Position numbers and translations under genes: made by a program. Below are positions 15,607-16,251 of a stretch of DNA of 16,251 nucleotides, piece after piece. The DNA lies in the NCBI GenBank assembly GCA_030624545.1, contig JAUXJX010000005.1, positions 1 to 16,251 of the forward strand, read 5' to 3'. Source of the stretch: Bacteroidota bacterium (lineage in GTDB: Bacteria; Zhuqueibacterota; JdFR-76; DREG01). The notes beneath the pieces were generated by a model, which worked only from the letters and a program-made list of their open reading frames with translations, searched no databases and was not told the origin of the DNA. Position 1 is the first letter of the stretch; each line of letters begins with the position of its first letter.

Positions 15607-16251
15607 TTATGAAATCCCAAATGATTCTCGCAAACGGCGCAAATCGATAGAATTAAGCTCCTTTGTAAGCCAGAGGAGAACAAGGTATGAACCGGCAATC
15701 AAGGCCGATTCGATAATGACGTCAAGTGATATAAGATTAAGCCCATAAGACAAAAGAAAGACTAAGGCAGCAGCACCAGCAATCCGAACGGTTGAAAGAG
15801 AGAACACAAGTCCCTTGAAGTCCTGGAGAATGTACATGCCTCCCCAGATTGTCCCAACAATTCCCACCAAAGTGGTTGCCGTCGCAGCGCCCATGAGTCC
15901 AAACCTGGTCACCAGTGCCAGGCCCAGAACCACATCAAGTGCCAGCAAACCGGCAATCATGACAAAGCAGGCTTTCATTTTGTTTCGGGCAATCATAATG
16001 GTGTTGATGATCGCCATCATCGTTACGAGAGAGAGGCCGGCTGTAAGCAGGATTAAAACGGAAGCAGCCTCCACATATTTTGCACCAAAAAATAAACGAA
16101 TAATTCCCTCGGAATTGATGGCAATGACAATATTGATCAGGACAAGGAATATCAAGAGATAACGCAGCGAGTCCTGCGTGATCTCTCTTACTCTATCAAA
16201 CTGCTTCATACTGATCGATCTGGACAACGAAGGCAGCAATACTGCCGAGAG
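15607..16251 (-). CDS. Wzx/MVF-like polysaccharide flippase, C-terminal part
   Basis: The frame is open to the right edge and ends in TAA at 15607, giving 214 residues of the C-terminal half of a larger protein. A TTG at 16239 could be mistaken for a start, but coding continues upstream of it as L-S-A-V. L-P-S-L-S-R (about 6-11) followed by an amphipathic stretch and then about six hydrophobic segments, including G-L-M-G-A-A-T-A-T, is the pattern of the MATE/MVF-type lipid-linked oligosaccharide flippases (RfbX/Wzx). These translocate undecaprenyl-linked units across the inner membrane. Its position first in the visible series fits a Wzx/Wzy-type cluster. The full protein would be expected at about 420-500 residues. 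Confidence 0.82.
   Translation of the reverse strand, partial: LSAVLLPSLSRSISMKQFDRVREITQDSLRYLLIFLVLINIVIAINSEGIIRLFFGAKYVEAASVLILLTAGLSLVTMMAIINTIMIARNKMKACFVMIAGLLALDVVLGLALVTRFGLMGAATATTLVGIVGTIWGGMYILQDFKGLVFSLSTVRIAGAAALVFLLSYGLNLISLDVIIESALIAGSYLVLLWLTKELNSIDLRRLRESFGIS

Noticed and set aside
15815..16162. Open plus-strand frame of 115 codons
   Set aside because: It is antisense to the hydrophobic flippase coding sequence and shows no domain pattern.

Overview
The window is one end-to-end polysaccharide assembly cluster. All genes I can support lie on the minus strand, so transcription runs from the right edge to the left edge. Base composition is moderate to low GC by eye. The presence of a lipid-linked-sugar flippase, an O-antigen ligase/polymerase-type protein, two polytopic GT39/PMT-like transferases and a secreted glycoside hydrolase points to a bacterium, probably with an outer membrane. 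I cannot name the lineage from the sequence. TTG and GTG starts are used several times.

Layout in the direction of transcription: C-terminal part of a Wzx/MVF-like flippase running off the right edge (16251-15607); a collapsed glycosyltransferase relic (15605-15392); a GT4 glycosyltransferase interrupted by an in-frame amber codon (15342-14185); a Gfo/Idh/MocA sugar dehydrogenase (14136-13114) and an aldo-keto-reductase-fold partner (13096-12191); a GT2 glycosyltransferase (12120-11218) overlapping a PMT-like membrane transferase (11221-9548); a membrane-anchored sulfatase-superfamily protein (9501-7525); a second PMT-like transferase (7473-5809); a Wzy/WaaL-type polymerase or ligase (5759-4398); a short golvesin-domain-like relic out of frame (4425-4267); two overlapping GT4 glycosyltransferases (4237-3014 and 3017-1863); and a secreted GH39 glycoside hydrolase running off the left edge (1740-1).

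A working model, which is inference: cytoplasmic GT4 and GT2 enzymes build an oligosaccharide on a lipid carrier, using a sugar made partly by the Gfo/Idh pair. The flippase moves it across the inner membrane. The two PMT-like proteins and the sulfatase-like protein modify it on the periplasmic side. The Wzy/WaaL-like protein polymerises or ligates it, and the GH39 enzyme trims it outside the cytoplasm. Intergenic gaps are short (4-bp overlaps to about 160 bp), with no convincing internal terminator, so a long operon is likely.

The most noteworthy points are the three broken pieces (15605-15392, the amber codon at 15256-15258, and the relic at 4425-4267), the sulfatase-family protein whose active-site segment reads S-L-P-S-H instead of C/S-x-P-x-R, and the AKR-fold protein that seems to lack most of the catalytic tetrad. 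I found no RNA gene, CRISPR array, insertion sequence or attachment site. No gene-free stretch exceeds 300 bases.
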